DNA from: Candidatus Thorarchaeota archaeon
Lineage (GTDB): Archaea; Asgardarchaeota; Thorarchaeia; Thorarchaeales; Thorarchaeaceae
DNA length: 54,038 bases
Direction of reading: 5' to 3'
Assembly: GCA_016839445.1 (NCBI GenBank)
Contig: JAEOUG010000027.1
Coordinates: 45,075-99,112 of the forward strand
In this document: positions 1-7,690 of the stretch, one piece after another
How the letters are laid out: every line of letters begins with the position of its first letter
How positions within the stretch are numbered: position 1 is the stretch's first letter
Program-made: the position numbers and the translations under genes
Notes under the pieces: generated by a model
Database searches by the model: none
What the model was told of the DNA's origin: nothing
The model's input: only the letters and a program-made list of their open reading frames with translations

Positions 1-1
1 A

Positions 2-973
2 ATCAATGGAGCCAGAGGAAACAATCTCCAGAACATTACGATAAGGATTCCTTTGGGGGTTCTTGTTGGGTTCTGCGGGGTCTCTGGATCAGGGAAGAGC
101 ACACTCATCGTAGACACACTAGCAAGAGCTCTATCACCCAAGGAGTTCACAACAAGTGTGGCCTACGAGGAAACCGAACCTGAAGCACACGACTCGATTG
201 AGAATGCACCTGAGAGGGTGATTGCCCTCGACCAGGGCAGGAAGGGAGTTGGGTCTCCAGGCCAGTGGTTGGGAATACTCAGTGGACTTGAGGCAATCTA
301 CGCCAGTAGTGCGGATGCAGCGGCCCTTGGTCTGACCAAGAAAGCTCTCAGCAAGCAGTGTAGCGTGTGCGGGGGTTCAGGGCAAGTACGCACCGAGCTC
401 GGTTTCCTCCCAAGCGTCTATACGCCATGCGAGGCCTGTGACGCTAGTGGGAGGTCTCATGAGGCCTGGGGCGTGAGAGTGAAAGGATATGCATTGCCGG
501 AACTCAACAGTCTGACCCTCAGACAGATTCACGACCTGTTCAAAGACGATGAGCGGCTTCGGAACATCCTGCAATCTGCACTAGATGTGGGTCTTGGCTA
601 TCTTGTCCTCAGACAGCCCTCTTGGGCGCTCTCAGGAGGGGAGATTCAGAGGCTCAAGATCGCCAAGGAACTTGCGAAGAAGAGCACAGAGACCTCGCTC
701 TTCATTCTTGACGAGCCCACAGTGGGGCAGAGCCTCGAAGATGTAGCACGACTGATTCACGTGCTGCGTCGGCTTGTTGCAGAAGGACACAGCGTCATCG
801 TCATTGAGCACCATCCCCAACTTCTTGCAGCATGCGACTGGCTGATTGAGCTTGGCCCGAAGGGAGGGCCTGAAGGCGGCAGAGTAATAGCACAGGCGGA
901 GCCTTCAGCGATTGCGAGGATGACCACGCCGACTGCTCCGTTCATCAGAGACGCACTGGAGGGGATGATATGA
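2..973 (+). CDS. UvrA-like excinuclease ATPase, C-terminal half (5' end outside window)
   Basis: Partial gene. The reading frame is open back to base 2, and the residues before the TTG at 53 (GARGNNLQNITIRIPLG) match the segment that precedes the second Walker A of UvrA, so that TTG is not a start. Counting from 53, the Walker A GVSGSGKST is at residues 9-17. A zinc-binding pair CxxC/CxxC lies at 103-106 and 126-129, the ABC signature LSGGE at 193-197, the Walker B LFILDEP at 216-222 and the H-loop IEHH at 251-254. UvrA is the ATPase that recognises DNA damage with UvrB in nucleotide excision repair. The visible part matches the second ABC module with its zinc insertion. The linker between Walker A and the zinc site looks short, so it could be a UvrA-like paralogue and not the repair protein itself. 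The stop overlaps the next gene (ATGA at 970-973), which implies co-translation. Confidence 0.85.
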   Translation: MNGARGNNLQNITIRIPLGVLVGFCGVSGSGKSTLIVDTLARALSPKEFTTSVAYEETEPEAHDSIENAPERVIALDQGRKGVGSPGQWLGILSGLEAIYASSADAAALGLTKKALSKQCSVCGGSGQVRTELGFLPSVYTPCEACDASGRSHEAWGVRVKGYALPELNSLTLRQIHDLFKDDERLRNILQSALDVGLGYLVLRQPSWALSGGEIQRLKIAKELAKKSTETSLFILDEPTVGQSLEDVARLIHVLRRLVAEGHSVIVIEHHPQLLAACDWLIELGPKGGPEGGRVIAQAEPSAIARMTTPTAPFIRDALEGMI

Positions 974-2004
974 CCTGGGGACCGCTCCTTCTCGCAGATA
1001 GGTCAGCCAACCTCCGTTACCTCGTTCTTGCCGAGCTTCTGGGCAAGGCCGCGGAGGAAGAGGCGATGGAGTTGAGTGCTCTACGTGAAGAAGACCCCAT
1101 TGTGAAATCCCTTCTTGCATTGCAGGGCGAGGGAGGCAAATGGAAACAGCTTGACCAGGCGGGATTCACAATCGGAGGCGCAGTCAGGGGGACTTCGGCA
1201 GCCCTCATGCGTCTCGGGTATCTGGGATTCACAGCAAGCAATCCAGCAGTCAAGAGAGGAGCGGAGTATCTCTTCTCAAAGCAGCGAAAGGATGGTTCAT
1301 GGCCACTGCCCGAGCGAGTATCGGACTTCGAGTTCACGAAAGGCCCCTACACAATGACTCCAGTCCAGACCTCTGTGCCACTCCTTGCCCTAGCCATGTG
1401 CGGCTTTGCCGAAGACCCCCGTTCCGAGAGAGGTTATGAGTGGCTCGTGGAAACTAGGCTTGAAGACGGAACCTGGCCAGCCGGGAAGGTTGATGAGGTA
1501 TTCGTGCGAATCGCAGGGTACCGAAGGCTGCCCCGTTCCGAGTGGGGTTGCAGAACGAACACAACCCAAGCGCTGCTCTGCTTCGCCCACCACAGGAAGA
1601 GGGCAAAGGAGAATGAAGCTCGCCGGGCCCTTGATCACTTGCTCTCCAGAGAAACTCGTGACAGGGGCAACCTGGGATTCAATGTTGCCCGATACTTGGG
1701 CTTCGAACCCTTCAGAGGAGCGCTCACGTATCATGCCAGATTCGACCCAGCCCTTGTGTTGAGCATCTGCTCGAAGGTGGGGGCCAACAGATCTGACAAG
1801 CGAGTCGAGGAACTCATAGAGTGGCTGCTTCAACAGCAGGGGCCATACGGTCTCTGGGACTACGAGCCCAACCCTGAAGTGTCTCGCTGGGTGACCTTTG
1901 ATGTCCTCCGGTCTCTTCAAGGGATTGACGATAGCACTCACTGGTTTTCTGCGAAGACGCGCGAGAAGTTCAGGGCCTATCCTCCGAAGAAGAAGAGGTT
2001 CTAG
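970..2004 (+). CDS. squalene/terpene-cyclase-like alpha-alpha barrel protein
   Basis: A 344-residue protein of repeated helical pairs. It carries QW-type motifs characteristic of the terpenoid cyclase/prenyltransferase alpha-alpha toroid: KDGSWPLP near residue 111, EDGTWPAG near 167 and GPYGLWDYE near 293. No DxDD (squalene-hopene cyclase) motif is visible, so cyclase activity is doubtful. At about half the length of a two-domain cyclase, it may be a single-domain binding or prenyl-handling protein. The ATG overlaps the stop of the UvrA-like gene by four bases, so the two are translationally coupled. The functional meaning of that pairing is unknown. Confidence is good for the fold and low for the reaction. 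Confidence 0.7.
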   Translation: MTWGPLLLADRSANLRYLVLAELLGKAAEEEAMELSALREEDPIVKSLLALQGEGGKWKQLDQAGFTIGGAVRGTSAALMRLGYLGFTASNPAVKRGAEYLFSKQRKDGSWPLPERVSDFEFTKGPYTMTPVQTSVPLLALAMCGFAEDPRSERGYEWLVETRLEDGTWPAGKVDEVFVRIAGYRRLPRSEWGCRTNTTQALLCFAHHRKRAKENEARRALDHLLSRETRDRGNLGFNVARYLGFEPFRGALTYHARFDPALVLSICSKVGANRSDKRVEELIEWLLQQQGPYGLWDYEPNPEVSRWVTFDVLRSLQGIDDSTHWFSAKTREKFRAYPPKKKRF

Positions 2005-2078
2005 TGACTTGAATCGGGCGTTGGGTCCAGAGGCCCTCACGCCTTCAGTGGATTGTGCCCTCTCGGAAAGAAGCAAGG

Positions 2079-2501
2079 CTATTTCGCACTCGACCTCGCA
2101 ATGATGGTTAGAATGAGGCCAATGGCCCAAGCAGAGTGAGAGACCAGCCAAGTAAGAACGAGCAGAGCTGCAACACCGCCCATCAGATACGTACCGACTA
2201 TGACGAAAATCAGGCTGAACAGACCGAACCCTGTAGCAATCGCGATGACCAGTTTCCCAGCACGCACATGGGATGTTGTCAGAAGATAGCCACCGATGAT
2301 GACTGCAAGGCCACCAGACCACGCGATGACGAATAGGACGAGGAGAATAACGTCAATGACTGGATACAGAGATGCGAGCTGAGGAATGGCATGGAAGAAG
2401 ACGTAGAGCATGACTACTGTGCCAATACCATAGTTGTAGCTGGAGAAGATCAGTAGAAGTCCACCAATGATACAGAGGGCAAACGGCGTTTGATTCTTCA
2501 T
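2079..2501 (-). CDS. small polytopic membrane protein
   Basis: The product is about 140 residues with four hydrophobic segments and no charged catalytic motif. The start was chosen at the ATG at 2501 (MKNQTPF...) because a good ribosome site (GAGAGGAAG) lies five to six bases ahead. The longer reading frame, up to 2729, would overlap the start of the divergent gene. An alternative ATG is at 2519. The family is not recognised. The gene stands alone, convergent with the cyclase-like gene. Confidence 0.6.
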   Translation of the reverse strand: MKNQTPFALCIIGGLLLIFSSYNYGIGTVVMLYVFFHAIPQLASLYPVIDVILLVLFVIAWSGGLAVIIGGYLLTTSHVRAGKLVIAIATGFGLFSLIFVIVGTYLMGGVAALLVLTWLVSHSAWAIGLILTIIARSSAK

Positions 2502-2674
2502 AGACTTCCTCTCTACCATGACGGTACTTGAACGTGCTATTGTGTCTTGCCCATAGAGGACGACCTTGCGCAGACCCGTCTTGGCCCAAAGACACAAGAC
2601 GTATGTTGCTGCACCATTGTCCAGCCTTCGAAGATCACTGAGGGAGAGAATTGGTATCAAGACTTGAGGAACTA

Positions 2675-3397
2675 ATGCGAATTCGGCAAGAGGTAGATGC
2701 GACCGCAGATGAGATTCCTGCTGATACACGGAAGGAGTTCTGGAAACTTGTGCGGTCCATCAAACGTGAACAGGAGCCAAACATCGAAGAGGTCAAGCTT
2801 GCCACAGAGATTCGCAACATTCTCTTCTCAATTGATAGGAGCGGTGTATATAGGATAGGCCCATGGCTAGGGACTCAGACTGTAGGGGCCGCCGTTGCAG
2901 CCTGCCTGTTTCTGTATGGACTGTCTATTCCAGTAGACTGGCTCGCACTTCTGTCTTGGTCACTGTCTGAGGTCTTTGCCGTCGTCCTGAGATTCCTGGG
3001 CCTATTCCTCATTGTAGCACTTCTCTACCCCTATGGCAGGCTTATCGCAAGCAGGCTCACGGGAATCCGGGTTGACGGGATGTGCTTTGACGAGTATAAG
3101 GAGCCGACTATCAAGATCGATTACGAGACATTCCTCCTTGCGTCGCCGCCAAAGAGGAAGTGGTTCTTCTTCTTCTCAGGGCTGTGGACACTCATTTTGT
3201 CACTCTCTACTGGTTTCATCGGTTTCGTTCTTGCAGGTGACATTCTGGGATTCACATTTGGCGCATTCCTTGTCGTGTTCTATGCGTTTACCCTGACCTC
3301 TGGGACCACGTCACACTCGCGCGGCGAGATGGCGCATTACAACCGAGAAAAGCGAATCGAGAGAGCATGGAAGAAGAAACGCGAGCAGAAGCAGTAG
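2675..3397 (+). CDS. membrane protein of unknown function
   Basis: About 240 residues. A charged, probably helical N-terminal segment of about 50 residues is followed by two hydrophobic hairpins (roughly 65-125 and 165-215), and the tail is very basic (NREKRIERAWKKKREQKQ). This looks like a four-helix membrane protein with its tail in the cytoplasm. The ATG at 2675 is preceded by GAGG at five bases. A TTG at 2651 preceded by GGGAGAG is an equally possible start. The family is not recognised. The 3' end lies just before the promoter of the MFS gene. Confidence 0.6.
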   Translation: MRIRQEVDATADEIPADTRKEFWKLVRSIKREQEPNIEEVKLATEIRNILFSIDRSGVYRIGPWLGTQTVGAAVAACLFLYGLSIPVDWLALLSWSLSEVFAVVLRFLGLFLIVALLYPYGRLIASRLTGIRVDGMCFDEYKEPTIKIDYETFLLASPPKRKWFFFFSGLWTLILSLSTGFIGFVLAGDILGFTFGAFLVVFYAFTLTSGTTSHSRGEMAHYNREKRIERAWKKKREQKQ

Positions 3398-3468
3398 ATG
3401 ACCATCTCTTCACGAATCTAGGTCACATCTCGCGACCCTCACTTGTGACCCCAACAAGTGGCTTCGGG

Positions 3469-3475
3469 TTATATA
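3469..3475 (+). promoter_or_regulatory. TATA box for the MFS transporter gene
   Basis: TTATATA lies 42 bases upstream of the ATG at 3517. Transcription would start near 3495, leaving a short leader that contains GGAG at 3502. This is the main reason for preferring the internal ATG over the longer frame. Confidence 0.5.
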
Positions 3476-3516
3476 CTGAGCAACCGGGGTCTACTAGTAT
3501 CTGGAGTCAGATTGAG

Positions 3517-5043
3517 ATGAGCAGAACTTCCTCATTCATGGGATTCACTGACGCCGACGAGAAAGCCATGCATCTTGGCCGTGTGCTCATGATCCTTCTA
3601 CCTACTGCCAACATCATCTTCACTCTCAGCTCGACGTTCTACACCATCTTTGTAGCGGAGGCTCTGGGTGGTGGTAGTTTCATCGAGGGATTGGGAATGC
3701 TAGGTGTCCTAGTTGCCATTGAGATGGTTGTTCAGACCGCATTGGACTACCCTTCGGGAGCACTTGGGGATTGGTTGGGCCAGCGGTACGTCATCGCAGT
3801 GGGCAACATGCTCTACGGTGTCGTGTTCTTCATGATATCCTTCGTCGATCGCTTCACGCCCTTCTGGTACCTCGTTCTCATCTACGTCATTCAGGGTGTG
3901 GCCCAATCCCAGATTAGTGGAGCTTGGAGCGCTTGGTTTGACAACAACTACAGAGTAGCCATGCCGGCGGACACAGAACGCAAGCAGTATGGCGTCTTCT
4001 GGGGCCGTATGGGGATGATTAGTCAGATTGCGTCAACGGCGGCACTAATCCCGGGAAGCCTTCTAGCAGCTGCCTTCCAGCGTCCGTTTGTCTTCCGCTT
4101 AGAGGCAATAGGGGCAGTCTTCTTCGCTATGCTTGTGATGCGCTACATCAGAGACTTCCCTGAGGTGGAAGCCATGCGTGAAGAGAAGCCCACCCTTAGC
4201 CAGTACACAGGTCTGCTCAAGGAGGGTCTCTCCTACATGTGGAGAACTCCCTTCGTGAAGTGGCTTGTCCTGGGATCAATGCTGACTGCCAGCTCGATGA
4301 GCGTATGGGGCAACCTCATCCTCTTTCCGCTCTACTACTCGTATCTGATCACAGACGTTGCGGTAGCCTCCTATCGCACAATCCTGTTTGCGCCAGGAGT
4401 CTTCGCAAACGAGAGGTCAGGTGTATGGTCGCAGCGCTTTGATGCGAAGAAGTGGATACCGAGATTCAGGATACTTCAGGCATGCAGTGTTGTCTTCTTC
4501 ATTGTAGTGGCGGCACTCATGTTCTTCTTCCCTCCAGTCGGAGAGGATGTGGCACAGATGGTCAGAGTGATGTGGCCCTTCACGAGCATAGTGCTCATCG
4601 AACTTCCGATGCAACACATTCTGCCAGCCATTATCCTCTTCACTCTGTTCACTATAACGCTGTTCTTCAATGGATTCGCCGAAATCCTCACCCAGAGAGT
4701 ACTGCTGGATGCGATCCCTGACAGGAACCGTAACTCCCTGTACTCGTTGCAGCCGACAATACTCCTCATCTTCTCCGCGCCTCAGATTGCACTACTCGGA
4801 TGGCTAATTCCAGCAATAGGATTCCCTGCAACACTTCTGATTTGCTCGGGTGTTTCGATGGCAGGCGTTGTGATAATCAGATACGCGCTTGACCAGGAGA
4901 GACCTCAGATTCAGCGAGTGGGTCCACAGGCCGAAGGCAGCGAGGCCGGAAGCCCTGATGGACTGAATGCAGACCTGTCGGAAGAAGAAGTGCGGGAGGA
5001 CGTCGAGAGAGTAATCGCGCCGGGTGTAGAATTGGCAGACTGA
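3517..5043 (+). CDS. MFS-type multidrug/solute transporter
   Basis: 508 residues with about twelve hydrophobic segments in two groups of six. The loop after the second segment (DYPSGALGDWLGQRYV) fits the G-x-L-a-D-r-x-G-r-r signature between helices 2 and 3 of the major facilitator superfamily. It therefore acts in the cytoplasmic membrane. The C-terminal 50 residues are acidic and cytoplasmic. The reading frame is open upstream to 3367, but the ATG at 3517 has GGAG ahead and a TATA box in the right place. The substrate cannot be told from the sequence. Confidence 0.85.
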   Translation: MSRTSSFMGFTDADEKAMHLGRVLMILLPTANIIFTLSSTFYTIFVAEALGGGSFIEGLGMLGVLVAIEMVVQTALDYPSGALGDWLGQRYVIAVGNMLYGVVFFMISFVDRFTPFWYLVLIYVIQGVAQSQISGAWSAWFDNNYRVAMPADTERKQYGVFWGRMGMISQIASTAALIPGSLLAAAFQRPFVFRLEAIGAVFFAMLVMRYIRDFPEVEAMREEKPTLSQYTGLLKEGLSYMWRTPFVKWLVLGSMLTASSMSVWGNLILFPLYYSYLITDVAVASYRTILFAPGVFANERSGVWSQRFDAKKWIPRFRILQACSVVFFIVVAALMFFFPPVGEDVAQMVRVMWPFTSIVLIELPMQHILPAIILFTLFTITLFFNGFAEILTQRVLLDAIPDRNRNSLYSLQPTILLIFSAPQIALLGWLIPAIGFPATLLICSGVSMAGVVIIRYALDQERPQIQRVGPQAEGSEAGSPDGLNADLSEEEVREDVERVIAPGVELAD

Positions 5044-5050
5044 CCCAGCT

Positions 5051-5129
5051 AATCAGAGAGGGATCTGATTCCGAGCCTCGTTTCGGCTGTCCCTCGTCAT
5101 AGTGAGGAGTGGGATAGCAACCACTCCTC
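5051..5129. other. cluster of inverted repeats after the MFS gene
   Basis: AATCAGA/TCTGATT (5051-5070) lies eight bases after the MFS stop. GAGGAGTGG/CCACTCCTC (5104-5129, nine perfect pairs around an eight-base loop) lies 60 bases before the next gene. The first may belong to the MFS 3' end. The second could be an operator for the downstream gene. No T-rich tail follows either on the plus strand. Confidence 0.4.
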
Positions 5130-5161
5130 CCATTGTGAGGAAAATTGCTCTGAAATCGCAC

Positions 5162-5168
5162 CTTAATT
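5162..5168 (+). promoter_or_regulatory. TATA-like box, leaderless start at 5190
   Basis: TTAATTA lies about 25 bases ahead of the GTG at 5190, the spacing expected if transcription begins at the start codon. Nearby sequence has no strong ribosome site for that GTG. Confidence 0.35.
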
Positions 5169-5189
5169 ACGAATGGTGGCTGGTTTCTC

Positions 5190-6236
5190 GTGCAAGAGGT
5201 TCACAAGGTGACAGTGTCATACAAGAAGATAGACGACACACTAGTGCTCATGCACCAGTTCCACGGTCGAATTGGAGACCTACCTGAGATCTTCGGCAGA
5301 CTTGAAGCAGAGGCGGGAGATGCCAAGAGTGGGCATCCTGTAGTTGTACATCATTGGCCTCTGACAGATGAAGAAGGCCGCACTATGGATGTCTGCATCC
5401 CATTGGCACACAAGATCGAATCTGACGAATACGAGGTGACTACACTGGAGGGCGGCATGGCGGCCACGGCCGTTCACAAGGGGCCCTATGCATCGATCAG
5501 CGAAACATATCAGAAACTCATCCCAGAGATATATCGGCACGGACACCCGGTGCAGGAGAACGGTCGGGAGGCTTACATCTGCTTGGACCTTGAGAACCCC
5601 GAGAACACAATTGTCGAAATCCAAGCCATGCTTGTGAGCTTTGAAGAGAAGTTCGCCACGAACCTACAGAGGGTTCTTGGAGAGGTGGATTCCGAACAGG
5701 TCATTGCCAAGATGTCAGACCTGGAGATGGAAACGAATCAGCCACAACGATCTGCTGTTATTGCGGAGGCCCTCAAGAAGCTTGACGAAGTGGCTACGGA
5801 CGACCAGAAGTACGAAATCCTCTCTCCCTGCGGACACCAGTTTCCCAAAGAGCTGATAGAAGACATGCGAAAGCTGTACCTAGAAACTAACAGCATCGAC
5901 CATGTCATTGAAGCAATGAGGAATGGACACGCATTCTATCCGAAACTTCGACGCGAGGGCAATGTCATCTATGACAGAAAGGGACCAGCCAGAAGAGAGG
6001 CGTTCGAGAAAGCTGAAACACGAGAAGAGAAGATGCGAGCGACATGCTTCTGTCCACTCTTGAAGGACGTCTGGGACGAGATGCCGTGGACATTCTGCTA
6101 CTGCGCCGCCGGTTGGCCCAAACGACTTCTTGAAGGCATTCTGCAGCAGCCTGTCAGAGTGGAAGTCAACAGAGCCCTCACAAAGGGCGATGACTACTGC
6201 GAGTTCGCGATTCATCTGCCGGACGGCGTGACGTAG
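5190..6236 (+). CDS. GyrI-like effector-binding domain fused to a Cys-rich 4-vinyl-reductase-like domain
   Basis: 348 residues. The first ~155 residues have the look of the GyrI/AraC-type small-molecule-binding fold, notably the segment AVHKGPYASISETYQKLIPEI near residue 92. The second half (about 190-345) contains several Cys residues (CGH, CFCPLLKDVW, CYCAAGW) and ends in the pattern PVRVEVNRALTKGDDYCEF, as seen in V4R-related small-molecule-binding domains. A sensor or ligand-binding protein with no DNA-binding domain seems likely. The GTG at 5190 suits a leaderless transcript. A GTG at 5208 with GAGGT ahead is the alternative. Downstream genes run on the other strand, so it is monocistronic. 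Confidence 0.6.
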   Translation: MQEVHKVTVSYKKIDDTLVLMHQFHGRIGDLPEIFGRLEAEAGDAKSGHPVVVHHWPLTDEEGRTMDVCIPLAHKIESDEYEVTTLEGGMAATAVHKGPYASISETYQKLIPEIYRHGHPVQENGREAYICLDLENPENTIVEIQAMLVSFEEKFATNLQRVLGEVDSEQVIAKMSDLEMETNQPQRSAVIAEALKKLDEVATDDQKYEILSPCGHQFPKELIEDMRKLYLETNSIDHVIEAMRNGHAFYPKLRREGNVIYDRKGPARREAFEKAETREEKMRATCFCPLLKDVWDEMPWTFCYCAAGWPKRLLEGILQQPVRVEVNRALTKGDDYCEFAIHLPDGVT

Positions 6237-6238
6237 GC

Positions 6239-6658
6239 CTACGACTTCATCAGCGTGACGAGAGCCTCACCCACAAGCACGGTCTTGCCATCCTGGTTGA
6301 CACATGAGGTTGCGAGAGTGACTCGCCTCTTCTCGTCATTCAGGTTGGATACCTCTACGCGTGCTGTGATTGTATCGCCTATTCGTACAGGCCCCAGGAA
6401 CTTCATGCTCTGGCTCATGTATATCGTGCCTGCACCTGGAAGGTGCATGCCGATGGCCGCACTGATGTAGGAGGCTGTCAATATGCCGTGTGCGATACGA
6501 CCCTCAAACATCGTTGTCTTCGCCCAGTCCTCATCGAAGTGTAGCGGATTGTAGTCTCCACTGAGGTCTCCGAACGTCTGGATATCTTTCTCAGTCACAG
6601 TGTGGACAACCTCTGCAGATTGCCCGAGCTGAAGATCTTCGTATTTCGTCAGTTTCAT
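6239..6658 (-). CDS. MaoC-family (R)-specific enoyl-CoA hydratase
   Basis: About 139 residues, the usual size for a single hot-dog domain. The hydratase motif is present as DLSGDYNPLHFDEDWAKTTMFEGRIAHGILTAS, which includes the catalytic Asp and His of the D-x5-H pattern. It hydrates trans-2-enoyl-CoA to the (R)-3-hydroxyacyl-CoA. The ATG at 6658 is preceded by GGAGTG at eight bases and follows the stop of the KAS III-like gene by six bases, so it is the last gene of a three-gene fatty-acyl operon. An upstream TTG at 6664 is less likely. It would act in the cytoplasm in acyl chain synthesis or breakdown. Confidence 0.85.
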   Translation of the reverse strand: MKLTKYEDLQLGQSAEVVHTVTEKDIQTFGDLSGDYNPLHFDEDWAKTTMFEGRIAHGILTASYISAAIGMHLPGAGTIYMSQSMKFLGPVRIGDTITARVEVSNLNDEKRRVTLATSCVNQDGKTVLVGEALVTLMKS

Positions 6659-6664
6659 TCTCAA

Positions 6665-7690
6665 TCACTCCTGGGGGCCCCACTTGATAGCCATCGCATT
6701 CCATGACCACCCGATGCCTGCTGCAGTCAGGACCACAAGGTCACCTTCCTTGATCTTGCCGTCCTTGAGACCTTCTTCTATGGATACGATTGCATCATTC
6801 TGGCCCATATGACCCCACTCCTCGAAGTAGGTTGATTGCTTGTAGGGATCCACACCGAGCTCGTTTGCCACGAACTCAAAGGCGCTCCTCTTCATGCGAA
6901 TGAGTCCTAGATAGTCTATGTCCTTCCTTGAGTAGCCACTGCGCTCCAGAGCCTCATCAACGACCTTGAGGAAGTTCTGCATCGACAGCTTGTCTAATCG
7001 CTCCTTGAGACCCTCAGGGTCAGTGACATCGAGATAGATGAGCTCCTTCTCGATTGCTTCGCAGGAGATCGGCATGACAGTGCCACCAGCGGGAACGTAT
7101 ACATCCTCCGAGAAGCGTCCGTCTGAGATTACGCTACCCTCGAGAACCACATTTCGCGGATAGTCAGCGCGGAGAATCATCGCGACACCGCTTGCTGCAA
7201 GATCGTGCATGAAGCGGGTCCGGATGTTCTTGTAGTTGATCAGATCGCTGTTTCGATAGCCGCTGCCAATCAGTACTCGCTTGTACCCGTGGGCTTCCAT
7301 CAGTGCTTTCGCCAGAATCATGGCAACTACAATGGTGCCGCACCGCTGGTTCACATCGAAGGCCCAAGCGTTCGTGGCGCCAACCTCTTGCTGGAACTTG
7401 ATTCCGTAGGTCTGCATCGGACGCTCAGCATAGACTTCTCCCGCCCAGATCACAACGTCGATGTCCTTTGCAGGGTCAATGCCGGCGCGCTCAATAGCAA
7501 TCTTCGCGGCTCGCACGCCCATGGCAACCGTATGGTCGTCTGGGCCCGGGACTGCCTTGCTCTTGAGCCCCATCTTTGTGATGAGAATCTCCTCTGGTGT
7601 TCCCGAGTGCTCCGAGATGTAGGCGGCTGTGTGTCGCTCCTTGGGAATGTACACTCCGATGGATTCTACTCCAATCTTCGTCTTGCTCAT
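6665..7690 (-). CDS. thiolase-fold KAS III / HMG-CoA synthase-like enzyme
   Basis: 341 residues with the FabH/HMG-CoA-synthase version of the thiolase fold. The nucleophile appears to be Cys117 in DVNQRCGTIVVAM. The region where FabH has its His (PHQAN) reads GLIRMKRSAF here (residues 262-271). The region of the FabH Asn (GNTSAA) reads GHMGQNDAI (293-301). The Cys is kept while the usual His is not at its expected place. The enzyme probably joins or cleaves acyl units, but the substrates are unclear and it could work without decarboxylation. It overlaps the upstream acyl-CoA ligase by four bases (ATGA) and is followed at once by a MaoC hydratase, so all three act on acyl-CoA. Confidence 0.8.
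   Translation of the reverse strand: MSKTKIGVESIGVYIPKERHTAAYISEHSGTPEEILITKMGLKSKAVPGPDDHTVAMGVRAAKIAIERAGIDPAKDIDVVIWAGEVYAERPMQTYGIKFQQEVGATNAWAFDVNQRCGTIVVAMILAKALMEAHGYKRVLIGSGYRNSDLINYKNIRTRFMHDLAASGVAMILRADYPRNVVLEGSVISDGRFSEDVYVPAGGTVMPISCEAIEKELIYLDVTDPEGLKERLDKLSMQNFLKVVDEALERSGYSRKDIDYLGLIRMKRSAFEFVANELGVDPYKQSTYFEEWGHMGQNDAIVSIEEGLKDGKIKEGDLVVLTAAGIGWSWNAMAIKWGPQE

Noticed and set aside
1390..2322. 310-codon minus-strand frame opposite the cyclase-like gene
   Set aside because: It is a shadow frame. The plus strand carries clear QW motifs and couples to the UvrA-like gene.
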